This document shows positions 10,846 to 22,074 of a stretch of DNA of 64,000 nt, piece after piece. The notes under the pieces were generated by a model. That model was not told where the DNA came from and searched no databases. It saw only the letters and a list, made by a program, of their open reading frames with translations. Each line of letters opens with the position of its first letter. The first letter of the stretch is position 1. The position numbers and the translations under genes are program-made. The DNA is from Spizellomyces punctatus DAOM BR117 (taxonomy: Eukaryota > Chytridiomycota > Chytridiomycetes > Spizellomycetales > Spizellomycetaceae), in contig NW_015971546.1 of NCBI RefSeq assembly GCF_000182565.1, positions 419,407-483,406 on the forward strand, in the 5' to 3' direction.

Positions 10846-12581
10846 ATGCCTGGTCTGACGCCAAAGCCGGCCTCGACACCACACACGACTGACATGTCTT
10901 TGTCATGTTGCCCATCACGGAAACCACAAGGTCTCGGAATCCTGCTTGACCCACAACTGCCATCGGAGAAGCCAACCATTTTGGAACCCATCGCAAATCC
11001 GCACCGCCCACCTCACAAAATATCGCCTACAGATACCGACGACGACTCGGAAGAGTTTTTAAATGGGACTTCTTGGGAGCATATATACGAGCGACATCGA
11101 ATGTACTTTGCGTATTTGCACAAGACACTGCATGCACTGAAACATGAGCTTGGTAATGGCAGAGAGGTTGAAGCCGGCGAAGCAAGTGGAGAGCGGAATA
11201 GCGATAGGCACAAAGAAGACGAAAATGACATGCCAGCGTCGGTGTTTGTGCTTCCCTACGACCTGGACACGGACGCTGACGAGATGACTTCAAGTAATGG
11301 GGTAGCACTGGGAGAGACATTTATCAAAGTGACGGTGCCTCCAGAAACAGTCCTGACAGCGACAGATGTTAAGTGATGACACAACAAAGCAAAGAACAGT
11401 TGCAGGCAGATTCACCCACGCATACCGCCGATCAAGATGGCGAACAGAACGCAGTCATTAGCGTATTGGTTCCCTCAGACACTGTTGTGACTTTAAAGGA
11501 AAGCCTTCCAGTGACAACCTCCACACCAGCTCTTGACGATCGCCCAAGCGTGTCCCTGGCACCACCTTCAGAAGTCACAGAACCTAGTACGCTTCTTCAT
11601 ATACCCGTTTCACCAGCCGCAGAAGGTGTCGTCGATGCAACATGCGCGTCCACAACTATTACACCGACATCAAAGCTCAAACCTGCTATCCGATCACGAT
11701 CCCCGTCCTCAAAATCCGTTCGCTTCAATGCCACTGCCTTCAAGCATATCCTTGTTTTCCCCCGCGGAACAATACCGATAGCACTGTTGACTTGTCCGCA
11801 ATTTACCCTGCAAGATTACGCTTCGATCGATCACCTCGGATCGGGGACTCCACCGTTGGTCGTACGTCCGGCAAACTTTACATTCGATGAGCTCTCGCGC
11901 CTTGATTCCTCGCGGCCTGTCCGTGTCGAGACTGTCATGCTCACATTAAAGGAGAGCACAAAGACACCAGTCTTGATTGTCCGCATACGAGTTGCGAATT
12001 GGGGCAACCCGAAAGAAGTTGTCATTCGATATTCAAACGATTCCTGGACAACGTATACTGAAACACGAGCCGAGAGTGCCAAGTGGGCAGGGTTTGTCGA
12101 GGGGTGCGATAAGAGTGAGGAACGATTTTCGGTTGAGATCCCCAACATGACGCCGGGAACGACGGTTTTCGCCGTTCGATACAGTATCAATGGTCGCGAA
12201 TGGTGGGATAATAACATGGGCAGCGACTATAAAGTCGACCTTGCAATGCTCCCTAATACCACAACAAAACAAAGCTCATCTGTGTCCCAACCAAAATGGC
12301 CATCCATGTCCATCTGGACGTCAGAATATCCACCTAATGTATTCAAGTGCGCCCCAAATCCCGTTGTTGAACCGGTCGTACCAGATTCTCCTCCGCTACC
12401 AAATCCCGGACGTCGACATCGACCGTATTCATTTTGGACTAATGGGGATTGGACGCGAGATGCAAAATCTGGGCGTCTTGGATGTGGCTCGCTGCCTACA
12501 TCTGAAAGAAGTGTAAAATTACAATCGGGGCATTCATTGTCACTTTCAAGACCTTTATATGCAGACAGTAATGGGATATAG
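10846..12581 (+). CDS. Glycogen-targeting PP1 regulatory subunit with CBM21 domain
   Basis: Two adjacent frames probably form one gene. The first (10846-11376) begins MPGLTPKPAST and ends in TGA. The second has its first ATG at 11376, overlapping that TGA by one base (TGATG). The second frame holds the PP1-docking motif SKSVRFNA (RVxF type). About 60 residues on comes a CBM21 starch/glycogen-binding domain: VRIRVANWGNPKEVVIRY, NDSWTTYTE, then FAVRYSINGREWWDNNMGSDY, with the hallmark WWDNN. Docking motif plus CBM21 is the plan of GAC1/PPP1R3 subunits that bring protein phosphatase 1 to glycogen. The junction may be a short intron, reinitiation or a frameshift. Both frames carry similar V-P-x-x-T-V segments near the junction. 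Confidence 0.8.
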
Positions 12582-12840
12582 GACACACATTGGAGGGTTA
12601 TTGTAGAGTGTGCTTTGCTGATCTGATCCACTCGGTCATTGAATAGAATGCATTTGAACCGTTGATTATGTGCACAGCCGCAGGCGTCATGGATCAACTT
12701 TCGTCACAGCGGCGTTTGCTTATTGGTTTCAGGCTTTTAAGCGTTTTCAGTTGTCAGTTTCTCCTATCCGTCAACAGAGGTCGTATTCCAAAAAGTTGTT
12801 TTCCTTTTACTCGTAGATCTGCATCAAACAGATACCCATA

Positions 12841-14157
12841 ATGGACTTTTTAAAGAAAGGTAGGGGCAGTGTGCAAAGTGTGGTCAAATTATCTTCCTGT
12901 CAAGTCAAATGAACCATCCGTCTTTACAGCGTCTGCACTTGTTGGTGGAGATGAGAACCCTCAGACCGAGGAAGGTCAAGACCGTGGCTTGCCCTTCAAG
13001 CTGCCAGGTTTCGTTGTCAACGCTATCGATCAATACCTTGATGGTAAGAATCCTTGTTTCTTTGTAAAAATATATATGTGAAATGAACAACTATACTGAT
13101 GACATTGGATGAAATCCATTCCATATTTGCAGGTCTCAAGCCAGAACTTTCGCCTCTCATATCCCGCGAAATCGGGAATTTTCAAGAAAGTACCTTATCA
13201 AGTCTTGAAATCCGGGTGAAAGAAATTGTGCACCAGATCTGTCATGGGGATTTCTCTGCTTTGAACGGAAGCGGTGGAAGTGCTGGGACGAATGTGCCCA
13301 CAAGTGGCGGATACGGTGCTCCGTCTTCTGATGGGAATGGTGCTGCATTGATGCAAGCTACCGGTGGCTACGGCTATGGCGCACCTCAAGCGGCCGTATC
13401 GAATGGCAGTTATATGAGCGAAATGTCACGATCGATTGATACCCCAGTTGCGACTACTGATCGCGGCATTATCCAAGACGCCCTGAACGCTGCTCAATCC
13501 TTTGCAACCACCGCGTCAAGCACCATCTTCAACCCTGAAGAAAAAGCTCGGGAACTCATTCCCCCACTCCGAGAGCAAGTTTCCCGCCTTCTCGCTGACA
13601 AGCATCAAGATCTTGCTGATCGCTTCTCCGAGGAGGCTATCAAGCAAATCAAGATTTATCTCCACGGCAACATTTCACCCAGAGAGATCGGGTCAGGCGC
13701 CGTTGATGATGCGGTGGATCTAGTATCTGGATTCTTTGGAGGGAACAAGCAACAGGAAACGGATCGGGCCATTCCAGGCATGAGCAACCTGAAAGCACTG
13801 TTTTCCCGGAAACTATCTGAGGGGATGGTCATTATTCGGGGTCAAGTTAGTACGACAATGCACCGTGAACTGACGACAATTGAAGCCAACATTTTCACGG
13901 ATCTTCCCTCCCACATCCGTGGACCGCTTGAATTTGTCTTTGGAGGGAATCCTTTCCAAAACCAGGACCGTGGTCTTGTCAGTGATGTTGCCGATAAATT
14001 CAAGAGTGTTGTCCGGGGGTTACAGGAGGGCATTCAAGAGCGGGCGAGAGGTGTCGTCATTGAAGGTCATCGGGAGTTGGAAGGCAAAGCTGTGGACAGG
14101 GTGCAGGACGTTGTGGTTGAGAGGGTCAGGAAGTATGTGCCCGATATTCAGATATGA
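12841..14157 (+). CDS. Unrecognised fungal protein with Gly/Tyr-rich linker
   Basis: Three exons: 12841-12859 (MDFLKK), 12930-13043 and 13133-14157, joined in frame by introns of 70 and 89 bases. The product is about 385 residues. It has an N-terminal segment LPFKLPGFVVNAIDQYLDG, a helical block, a Gly/Ser/Tyr-rich linker (GGYGYGAPQ), then a long helical C-terminus with FSEEAIKQIKIYLHGNISP and repeated amphipathic helices ending YVPDIQI. There is no signal peptide or membrane helix. Helical lengths suggest lipid- or protein-surface binding. I do not recognise the family. Confidence 0.75.
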
Positions 14158-14336
14158 GGACATCTTGGCGTTGAGCTGTCGTTATTTGGATGCATTGGCG
14201 CTACCATATTTCATTGGCAAATATACCACACGTGTACAAATCCAAATATGCTAAAAATGCAGCATGAGGCTCTCAAACGAGTCCTGCCAACCCTGTATTC
14301 ACTATTTTTCAATGAATAAATACTATCAATTCCCTA

Positions 14337-14669
14337 TCAAAGCTTGCTGAGCTCCCTAAACATCTCAATCTTTAGCTCTCCATCCAAGAGGTCCTTGACC
14401 TTTAGCCCAAACTCCTTGAAAAACGGGTTCTTTTTATGCGTCTCAATGTCGGGTACGGACTCGTACCTCTCCACAATCGCAAACTGGTTCGGATCCGATG
14501 GGGATTGCATGACGTGCCAACCGATCGTTCCTTGGTCTTTAATGTAGATGCTGGCGGCCTTCTGGAGGAGGGCCGACACGGCGTCTTGGTGTTGAGGCTT
14601 GGACCGGAGGTGGACGACAAGTGTCACGGGCAGGCTGTTGGGGTTGGCTTTGTGCAGGTTGGTGGCCAT
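14337..14669 (-). CDS. ABM-fold (antibiotic biosynthesis monooxygenase-like) protein
   Basis: Single-exon 110-residue protein with no signal peptide. VTLVVHLRSKPQHQDAVSAL near the start, the central IGWHVMQSPSDPNQFAIVERY, and ETHKKNPFFKEF match the dimeric alpha-beta barrel of the ABM family (strand, helix with repeated Ala/Leu, strand with W/H, then the conserved H/HxxxPxF helix). Members oxidise small aromatics or quinones without cofactors or act as small stress proteins; the substrate cannot be told. It shares a 274-base divergent promoter with the gene at 14944. Confidence 0.85.
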   Translation of the reverse strand: MATNLHKANPNSLPVTLVVHLRSKPQHQDAVSALLQKAASIYIKDQGTIGWHVMQSPSDPNQFAIVERYESVPDIETHKKNPFFKEFGLKVKDLLDGELKIEMFRELSKL

Positions 14670-14943
14670 TGTGTATAGTCTTTTTGGTTTGGGTTGCGGA
14701 GAAATTGCGAAAGGAATGCAGATGGTTTTTGGGTATTTAATAGGTTTTTCGCTGACGGGCTGGTGATTAAGCCGATCGTGCGTGTTCCATTGGAATTACG
14801 CACGCGTCATTGACCTTTCGCTTGCCGACAGCTGAAACCGGATCTTCACTGCACGTGATAGCAGCAACCGCCACATTTGTCAACCTTCGGACTTTTTTCT
14901 GCGCGCCGACAGCAGAACATAAGACTCCCTCGCACCTGATTCA

Positions 14944-15660
14944 ATGGCAGCAGAGCACACAAAGCGTTATCTTGAAGAATATGCGGAGATAGTAGAAGTG
15001 GAAGAAGCAACTCGTAAAAGGCCTCGTGATCTCCGTATTCCAAAATATCAGGAGCGACTCCGCTGTTTCCCTCCGGGCCGCATTCTCTACGGAGCTGGGG
15101 ATAATGACGATATTCATGTACCATTTGCAGGTTCATATGTTGATGAACTTCGCCATCACCAGTTTGCTTTATTGGACTCCGTATTTACGTCATTTCTCGA
15201 CACGAACCGTCACCGAGGGGTGAATTACAGCTTAGAACGGCTATTCACAATGGACAATAGACATAACAAATACTTCAGGTTTATGCAGTACGACATTCCG
15301 TATCTGGCTACTGTTTGCGTTTATGATGATTACGATGGCGACCGGCTCAACATCAAACTGCATAATGATGGCTTCACCTACGTTCCTAAACGCGGGCGCA
15401 TTGTACCTCCTCGGCACCAATGCGACGGCTGGGTGTTACTAGAATCCCAAGGGTGGAAGGATTTGAAGGGACTCATCAATGCATTCAAATCATTGAGTGA
15501 TGGAACTGCGTTCAAGACTTGTCGTGTCTTCTATAACCACACTGAGCGACGTTTAGATATCAAGATGAATTCAGAGGTGGACGGATACAAGAACGTTATT
15601 ATTACGTTTGAGGATGGATACCCTTATTTTGATGACGATGTGGAATCCACACCATTGTAA
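14944..15660 (+). CDS. Unrecognised 238-residue protein
   Basis: One uninterrupted frame starting MAAEHTKRYLEEYAEIVEVE. It has an acidic/basic N-terminus with a possible nuclear signal (TRKRPRD), then a compact mixed domain with many aromatic residues (FRFMQYDIPYLATVCVYDDY) and an acidic C-terminus. No intron, signal peptide or membrane helix is visible. The long frame and head-to-head placement with the ABM gene support it being real. Confidence 0.65.
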   Translation: MAAEHTKRYLEEYAEIVEVEEATRKRPRDLRIPKYQERLRCFPPGRILYGAGDNDDIHVPFAGSYVDELRHHQFALLDSVFTSFLDTNRHRGVNYSLERLFTMDNRHNKYFRFMQYDIPYLATVCVYDDYDGDRLNIKLHNDGFTYVPKRGRIVPPRHQCDGWVLLESQGWKDLKGLINAFKSLSDGTAFKTCRVFYNHTERRLDIKMNSEVDGYKNVIITFEDGYPYFDDDVESTPL

Positions 15661-16010
15661 CCTTAATTGCTGACTGCTGAGTAATGTAAGAACTGAACAC
15701 TTGCAGTATTGATCCATAATGAGGAATGTCACAGTCATAGCTCATGTTCGTGAGAGAGAGACAATAGGCATAGTGTGTGGGCAAAAAAGACTGTCAGTCT
15801 GCAGATAGATGCAGCCTCTGGATTGAATGAGATGACATGCAAGATGCCTCCCTCGATTTAGGCAAATGAACTATGCACAAAAGATGCTCAACGGGTCCAA
15901 TATTTGCGGCAATGAACAGATTGCAACTATCATCCCTTGCAGTCATCTATGAGAGGAATATTCTGCAGTTGCCACCTGCATGATGCTCCATGACTCATTT
16001 ATCCACTCTT
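15661..16010. other. Intergenic stretch
   Basis: 3' flank of the 238-residue gene and upstream region of the ncRNA-like locus. No further feature is seen. Confidence 0.4.
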
Positions 16011-16013
16011 TTT

Positions 16014-16023
16014 TCTATATAAA
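16014..16023 (+). promoter_or_regulatory. TATA box of ncRNA-like locus
   Basis: TCTATATAAA precedes a C-rich stretch by a spacing normal for RNA polymerase II. The related minus-strand locus has a TATA box (TATAAAAAG) at the equivalent position. Confidence 0.5.
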
Positions 16024-16044
16024 CCCCCCTCTTTGCTGCCCCCC

Positions 16045-16480
16045 ATCTTGTTCTTTACCCTCGACTCGCAAGCATCTGCCCATGCTCAAGTCTCAGTCCA
16101 TCATGAGAATGCCACTCTGGTGCCGAGGACCTCGCCCTCCCGACAACAGCAACAACATAACCCCTTGCAAACGCTGCTACTACTATATTGCTACGATTGC
16201 AGGTATATCCTTATGATTTTTCCCACGCGCATATTACCAGTCTAATTCTGACTTTACTAGTATCTGAAACATCCTCCGACTAAGAATTTCGGAATCAAAG
16301 GGCTAGTAGGATTTCTCTCGTGGTGGTGGGCTTAGTTACCCGGTTGACCAACCGTAACGTTATCGCATGTGTAATTAGGCCTAGTAGTAGTTTGTTACTT
16401 GTAAGGAGTTAGTTAGCTAGTTGGCTTTTCCGAATCGGTTCTCGCCGGTTCATTCCCTGGTGTGCGAGGCACTGACATTT
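16045..16480 (+). ncRNA. Putative structured ncRNA or dispersed repeat, copy 1
   Basis: This locus and 58087-58590 (minus strand) share a series of blocks in the same order: a TATA box, a CTCGACTC..ATCTGC block, a GGTGCCGAGGACCTCGCCC block (16117-16142 here) containing CGAGG-A-CCTCG, a GTGGTGGTGGGC block followed by CCGGTT..AACCG, a GGCCTRGTAGTAG block, and a 3' tail hairpin at 16432-16451 with ATTCCCTGGTGT. Sequence between blocks differs. The hairpin pairs GAATCGG with CCGGTTC. Blocks and paired changes suggest RNA structure rather than protein, though short frames sharing VPRTSP exist in both. The tail also resembles the Fanzor right end. It could instead be a non-autonomous mobile element. 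The boundaries are estimates. Confidence 0.45.
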
Positions 16481-17062
16481 GTTTTTGCCAAATACACTAA
16501 TCAAATAAGTAAGAGCTATGGATGTGCTTTGGCCATCAGTAGCGAGTTTATATTTGTCACCTCCGACTCAACCAGTGTGGTTCCATCCGCATTTGGTATC
16601 TCTTGCGCGTTACCGTGTTTCTCTGAATAGCATGACGCTTGAGGGTTGAGCACAAACGTCAAGCAACCAGAAAGCAAAAGGTAGGGTACAGCAAGGATAT
16701 TTGTAAAAACAAAGACATGCACATTTAAAGAAAGCAGCAAACGTCCAATACCTCCTGCTAGTCTTTGGCATTATGGGGGGATGGAGCAAGAAGAACAAAA
16801 CCAGGGGATGAACCCAAGGAGTCAGGGAGCTTCCAAAAAAGAAAAAAAAAAAGGTTCCTACCATCGTGCGTAGAACGATCGACATGATTCATTTCGAATT
16901 GGGTCATCATACGCGGCGCGTGCTTCGCGGAAAAAAAGGCACACAAAACGTTTCTAGTTACTTTATCAAAGCTATAAAAGTACCAGTTGCAAATCATGTC
17001 ACCATCCCCCTTTAGACGACTGTAGCATACAGTAATAGATATTTTCATTTTTTACATGCAGA
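16481..17062. other. Intergenic region upstream of the ABCG gene
   Basis: No gene is recognised. There is a poly-A-rich run near 16838-16855. It contains the 5' flank of the transporter. Confidence 0.4.
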
Positions 17063-20000
17063 ATGTCAATTTCAGGTAGTCAGCTAGAAATGACTCAAAC
17101 CGATCCTCCACACTCTAGTCTCGTCCCAACAAGGGAAGCCGACGAAAATGTTGTGATCCCCCTTGACGATCCGTCTATTATGCAGCGGGAGGACGGGTGG
17201 GCCATTCCCGTACCGAAGGCCGTAGGTATCGGAACCGAGTCGTACGTCACTAATGGGGGAATGGCACAACCATGGCAAGACGGCGTCAAAGAGGTTGAAA
17301 AGCATGTACAGAACACGGATCGCCCGCCGCGTCCGGAACGAACAGGAAGCCTTATTCGCGACTCGATTTCCATATCCATTTCCACTCCCTCTGATCAAGA
17401 CACGGCAAGTGAGGTCCGGCAAAGGACGTCACGACAGTATCAAGATGGGAAAGGTAGAGAACAGACCTTTGTTGAAGGTCACGAAGATGGAGATGGATCT
17501 GCGGGATGTGATGGACGTATGGACATTTATTGGGAAAATGTTCGATACTCTGTGACGGTCGGACGCGGGAAATCGAAAAAGGAAAAGGAGATTCTAAAGG
17601 GTGTGTCAGGACGGGCTCGTCCTGGAGAGGTAAAAATATATATCAATAATTGGAGTATTGGAGATCATGAACAGATAATAATGGTTTGTCTGCTATCAGA
17701 TGGTTGCCATCATGGGAGGATCGGGTGCAGGAAAGAGTACGCTTTTAAATGTCTTGGCTGGGCGGGTGCCAACCGGCACACCCACAGGCGTTATTCTCGC
17801 CAACGGACGCATCCGAGAAAAGCGAACATGGAAGAGATTGGTAAACAAAAGCAGCCTCATGAAACGCCAAATCTTTTTTGTACCCTCGTAAACTAATACT
17901 ACCATTTAATGGTAGGTTGGTTACGTCGAACAAGAGGACTTGATGTACGAAAACTTGACAGTTCGCGAAACCCTCACTACAGCCGCTTTGCTCCGTCTCC
18001 CAAATAGTCGATATACCAAAGACCAAAAACTGGCGCGTGTCGATGAGGTTTTAGCAGAGTTGGGTTTAACGCATGTGGCGGATTCTAGGATTGGGAATTC
18101 CCAGATGGGCGGGATATCTGGTGCGTTTGTTTTTCGTTTGATGCTTTCCATCTACATGAACCGGATTGTAATGGCTAAAAATGTTAATTGGTTCATAGGT
18201 GGCGAAAAGAAACGAGTGTCGATTGGTGTGTTGATACTTTCATAGCTTTTGTTTACATCCTACTTATTTTGTTGTTTTGATTAGGTATTGAACTCGTCAC
18301 GAATCCAGGGTAAGATCTCCATCGGTGGGTGCATAGTCAAACGCACAGGTTACTCACAAGGGGCTTTAGAACGCTCTTTCTGGACGAACCGACAACAGGT
18401 CTCGACTCTGCAACGGCACGGAACATTTGCGATATGTTGAAAAACGTAAGCTGTTTGCACTTGCCGTAATCGAATACGTTGTTGACTTTTTGGTATGGTT
18501 TATCAGCTAGCAAAAAAGAGCGGGAAAACGATTAGTACGTATTGTTGAAAAAGACCAGTCATACTTTTGCAAAAAAAAACGTGGTGCTCAAAAGCGTGTT
18601 TTTTAAATGACAGTCATGACGATCCATATGCCGCGAGAAACTATTTTGGATATGATTGATCGGGTCGCGCTCATGTCATATGGCAAGATGGTCTGGTTTG
18701 GACCTGCCAAAGGTAGGGACTCTGATTCGCACAAAACTGGGAAATTCGAAATAGACATAAACACATGTTATCATCCTTTTTGTAGATGCGTTAAAGCATT
18801 TCGCTCAACTGGGATACAAGTGTCCACCTCAGACCAACCCCGCAGACTGTAAGTAAAACCAACATTTTTGGGCTAAACAATGCAAAACACGCCCATCTGA
18901 CACGTCCGCAGTCTTTCTTGATCTCATCCAGGTTGATACGCGGGATCCTACATCCCAGGAAAGACTCAAGAAACTTTTGGACGCATGGGACAGGGTGTCG
19001 ACACAGTATGTGAAACCGATTGATAGTGCCCTGCGGGAGACCGCAACGGGACAGCAGCAAGCGCTCAAGGAAAAGAAAGGTGCACGACATAAAGTGGAAG
19101 ACGATTGTCATATTGATCGCTGGGCTGTACCCTGGCCGGTGGAATGCGGTGTATTATTGCAGAGGAACTTGAAGGTATGGTTTCCAACCCTTCGATGCCT
19201 ATAGCTCATATTTTAGTGTTTTGTTTAATTCCTTGATTTTTTTTTAGCATGTTTGGCGTAGCAAGATTATCATTATCTCGACGCTCATACAGCAATTTAT
19301 CCTTTTTCTTATTATTGGGTTTGTCTTTTTCCGGATATCGGATGACCAGGCGGGTGTTCAAAACCGATATGGAGTCTTATTCTTTATTTGTATCAATCAG
19401 GCACGGAAACAGTTATAAATATGGCAGATTGGGAGCAAAGCTAACCCGTAAAACATATTTTTTTTCAGACATTTTCGTTCCTCATGCCCATCATCACCGT
19501 GTTCCCACTCGAACGACGCATCATCCTCCGAGAACGTGCTGCAGGATCATACCGAGTTTCCGCGGCTTACCTCGCAAAATCTCTCTCCCAATGGCCTCTA
19601 GCCATCTGCGCATCCCTCTTGTTTAGTCTGCCCGTATATTGGCTCATAGGGCTGCAGCCAAATGTGGGTCGATGGATTTTGTTTATTGTTATTACGCAAT
19701 GTCTGGTTTTTGCGGCGCAGAGTTTGGGGATGCTTATTGGGTCCAGGTGCGTTGTATATGCGTTCTGTCGAATCATATCATGCCCTAACTATGTATATAG
19801 TGTTCCAAATGTGCAAATGGCTCAAGTGTTTGGACCGCTCGTTGTGGTTCTGTTTGTTATTTTTGGAGGAAACTTTGCGAATCAGGATAGTATTACGCCG
19901 GTTTTGAGGTGGATTCAATGGTAAAGTGTCTTTTATTTCAATCGTTGATTTTGAACGGTACTGAAATGGAAATGTGTAGGATATCAATCATTCGTTATGC

Positions 20001-20310
20001 GTATGGGGCGTATATGCAAAACGAATTTTACGGACTAGAGTTTCAGTGTCCGGGGGGAGGTGGTGGTGCAAGCGGAGGTGCACTCTGTGCAGCTCAAGGA
20101 GAGCAAATCGTTAAATCGTTTGGACTGGTATGTACAACCCAAGTGCACTTTCAAGCCCACATTTTCTCATTCTGTTCATGCATAATTATATAGGACACAC
20201 CTTCGAAAGCAGTGTGTATTATCGTGCTTGTGGGTCTTGGACTGGCGTTTCAAGTACTGGCTGCACTGGTACTGCGACGGACGACGAGATTGAGAATCAA
20301 GATCATTTAA
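17063..20310 (+). CDS. ABCG (White-family) half transporter
   Basis: Gene with a dozen or so short introns, ATG at 17063 and TAA at 20308-20310. An N-terminal extension of about 170 residues precedes one ATP-binding domain: Walker [14 protein letters not shown]-loop region [20 protein letters not shown], signature [14 protein letters not shown] (split by an intron), Walker [14 protein letters not shown] and switch VMTIHMPR. A linker leads to the ABC2 membrane domain with six predicted helices ([74 protein letters not shown]) and a Gly-rich extracellular loop. ABCG half transporters dimerise and export lipids or xenobiotics; the substrate is unknown. The Fanzor element starts 77 bases after the stop. 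Confidence 0.9.
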
Positions 20311-20383
20311 AAGAAATGATATTTTTTAATATTGGTTTTTTAATGGGTGGGGTAAACAGTAGGTAATCATTGTTAATCAGAAA

Positions 20384-20387
20384 CATA
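20384..20387 (+). other. CATA motif at the left edge of the Fanzor element (putative TAM)
   Basis: CATA lies immediately before the first base that differs from flanking host DNA. TnpB and Fanzor nucleases leave their TAM at the left end of their element; from memory the characterised Spizellomyces punctatus Fanzor uses CATA. The last two bases (TA) are also the first of the perfect inverted repeat, so a TA target duplication is an alternative reading. Confidence 0.6.
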
Positions 20388-20415
20388 GTGCGGAGCCGAT
20401 GGGTATTGGCACTAG
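20386..20415 (+). repeat. Left terminal inverted repeat of Fanzor element
   Basis: Thirty bases beginning TAGTGCGGAGCCGATGGG match the reverse complement of 32649-32678 perfectly. They frame both halves of the split Fanzor gene. Confidence 0.9.
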
Positions 20416-20463
20416 TACAAAGATTCCAACCAATTTAATCATAATTTTACTCGATTTAGACTC

Positions 20464-21416
20464 ATGAACTATGGTTTGATTCAAAAAATCCTATGTAAGT
20501 CATCGTCCATTTTCCCAGGCTTTCATCTTTTTCTACAGATATCATCATGCCACCAAAGAAGAAGCAAAAGCTCGAAAGGCTCGAAAAACTTGACAAACCC
20601 ACCTTACATACCTGCAACAAGACGTCCTTCACAAAGGCTTTCTTGCCTAATGAGACCTACCAGCAGCGTCTTCTAGATTACATCGCCATCATCCATCAAC
20701 TCGCTGACCATGCTTCCCACGCTCTCAAATTCTACATCCTATATGCACCAACCTTTCCCACGGTAAATGAAGATACAATTGAAGCGATTCTCTATCTTCT
20801 CAACAAGGGGGAGGCTTGGCATCCAAGAAAGGAAGCAAAGAAGGCATGGCGGGATTGTTTGCTGCCATATGTTCAACGGTACTGCCACATCATCAGCTTC
20901 GTTCATCCAAATCTACAAAAAGAGCAGCAGTCAATCAATTACCTGACAGCGAGTATGATGACGAACCTGAAAGTCAACGTTCAAGAGCATTTCATGCAGA
21001 TGCTCCTTCGGTATATCAATCTGCGGCTCGATGTGAAGGGACAGAAGCAGCGACTGCCACTGAAAAGCGATGCATGGAAAGCCTTCTTTACTCGGCTACG
21101 CTACTTAAAGTCAGTTTTTCTTTTTGATATCGTGCCCGAGTCGCTGGATGACTTGACTGCTGAAGAGAGTGAGCTTCTAGAAGAGATGTGGTCCTTCATT
21201 CCCCTTTCCGACCAGCCGCTTGCATATTCGGTTGCTGTTGACCCTCTCGCTTTCTTTCCTGCTTACTGCAAACTCTCTGTGCTGTATGAACGACATGGCT
21301 TCCGTCGGTTCAGCGCAATACCTCTTCATCGGTCTCTGATTCAGTCCCATATTCGCATCGACACGGTCATCCTGTACCAGCATATCCTTTGCATCATGCG
21401 ACGGGAAGCGGAAACT
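20464..21416 (+). pseudogene. Fanzor RNA-guided nuclease, N-terminal half
   Basis: The main ATG is at 20547 (MPPKKKQKLERLEKL), a lysine-rich nuclear localisation signal. An in-frame extension starts at 20464 (MNYGLIQKIL), spliced by a 44-base GT-AG intron 20495-20538. About 290 codons run without a stop to 21416, where the LTR begins. The helical, lysine- and aromatic-rich content (YLTASMMTNLKVNVQEHF, KAFFTRLRYLKSVFLFDI) fits the WED/REC part of Fanzor. It is assigned as the 5' half because the matching 3' half lies just beyond the retrotransposon in the same orientation within the same inverted repeats. Together the halves give about 630 residues, a normal Fanzor size. Confidence 0.8.
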
Positions 21417-22017
21417 TGTAACGGATTTTTTGTTGGTAGACTACGGTAAAGACAACTTGGGTCTCCTAGCAGGTTGTGTGGGTGTCCGTACTAGGAATCG
21501 TAGTCTCCAAATCCTTTCTTTGGGCGTCGGTAGCGACTTGAGGGCGAGAGGCAAGGAGAGTCGGTTAGTTGTGAACCGAGCAGGATTTAGAGGCTTCGGT
21601 ACGGGTGATCAGGCCGTTGAAGCGCTCTGTTAGGTTCCTGTTAACCTAAGATTGGAGTTGAGAAGCGAGTTATGGGGATTTTTTTGTCGCTACGGCTTCT
21701 GCCCCCGACTTATTTTATTGAATACATCCTTTTTATACAAGATTCTTGGATAAACTGTTAAACTAAACTAAACTAATGGGTGTCGCTGCACCGCAACTGA
21801 TTTATTGGTGGCGGTACCGATCTCTTCCTTTTCCGCACTGGCTCGGGCCTCCACAGGTTGTACGAGGCACGCTGAAATCTAATGCGCCAATTGCCATTCT
21901 CCGAACCGGTTTTTTCGGTCGCGGTAACCCAATCGGTGGAGTTGGTCACGCGATTCGTGCTTCCCGCGTCCGATTTGGGCTTACTCGCGATCTCTCGAAG
22001 ACGTCCTCGTCGTTACA
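21417..22017 (-). repeat. LTR 1 (601 bases, 3' LTR of the minus-strand element)
   Basis: Begins TGTAACG and ends CGTTACA. Shares a 7-T run and two other bases with LTR 3 that LTR 2 lacks. The preceding bases are aaact. Confidence 0.93.
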
Positions 22018-22027
22018 TCCCCCCTTT
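22018..22027 (-). other. Polypurine tract next to LTR 1
   Basis: On the minus strand aaagggggga lies directly before LTR 1, the usual plus-strand primer of LTR retrotransposons. Confidence 0.75.
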
Positions 22028-22074
22028 GAAGAGCCAATGCACCGGCGCTCCGAGCGGGGGTGTTGGGACGTCAA

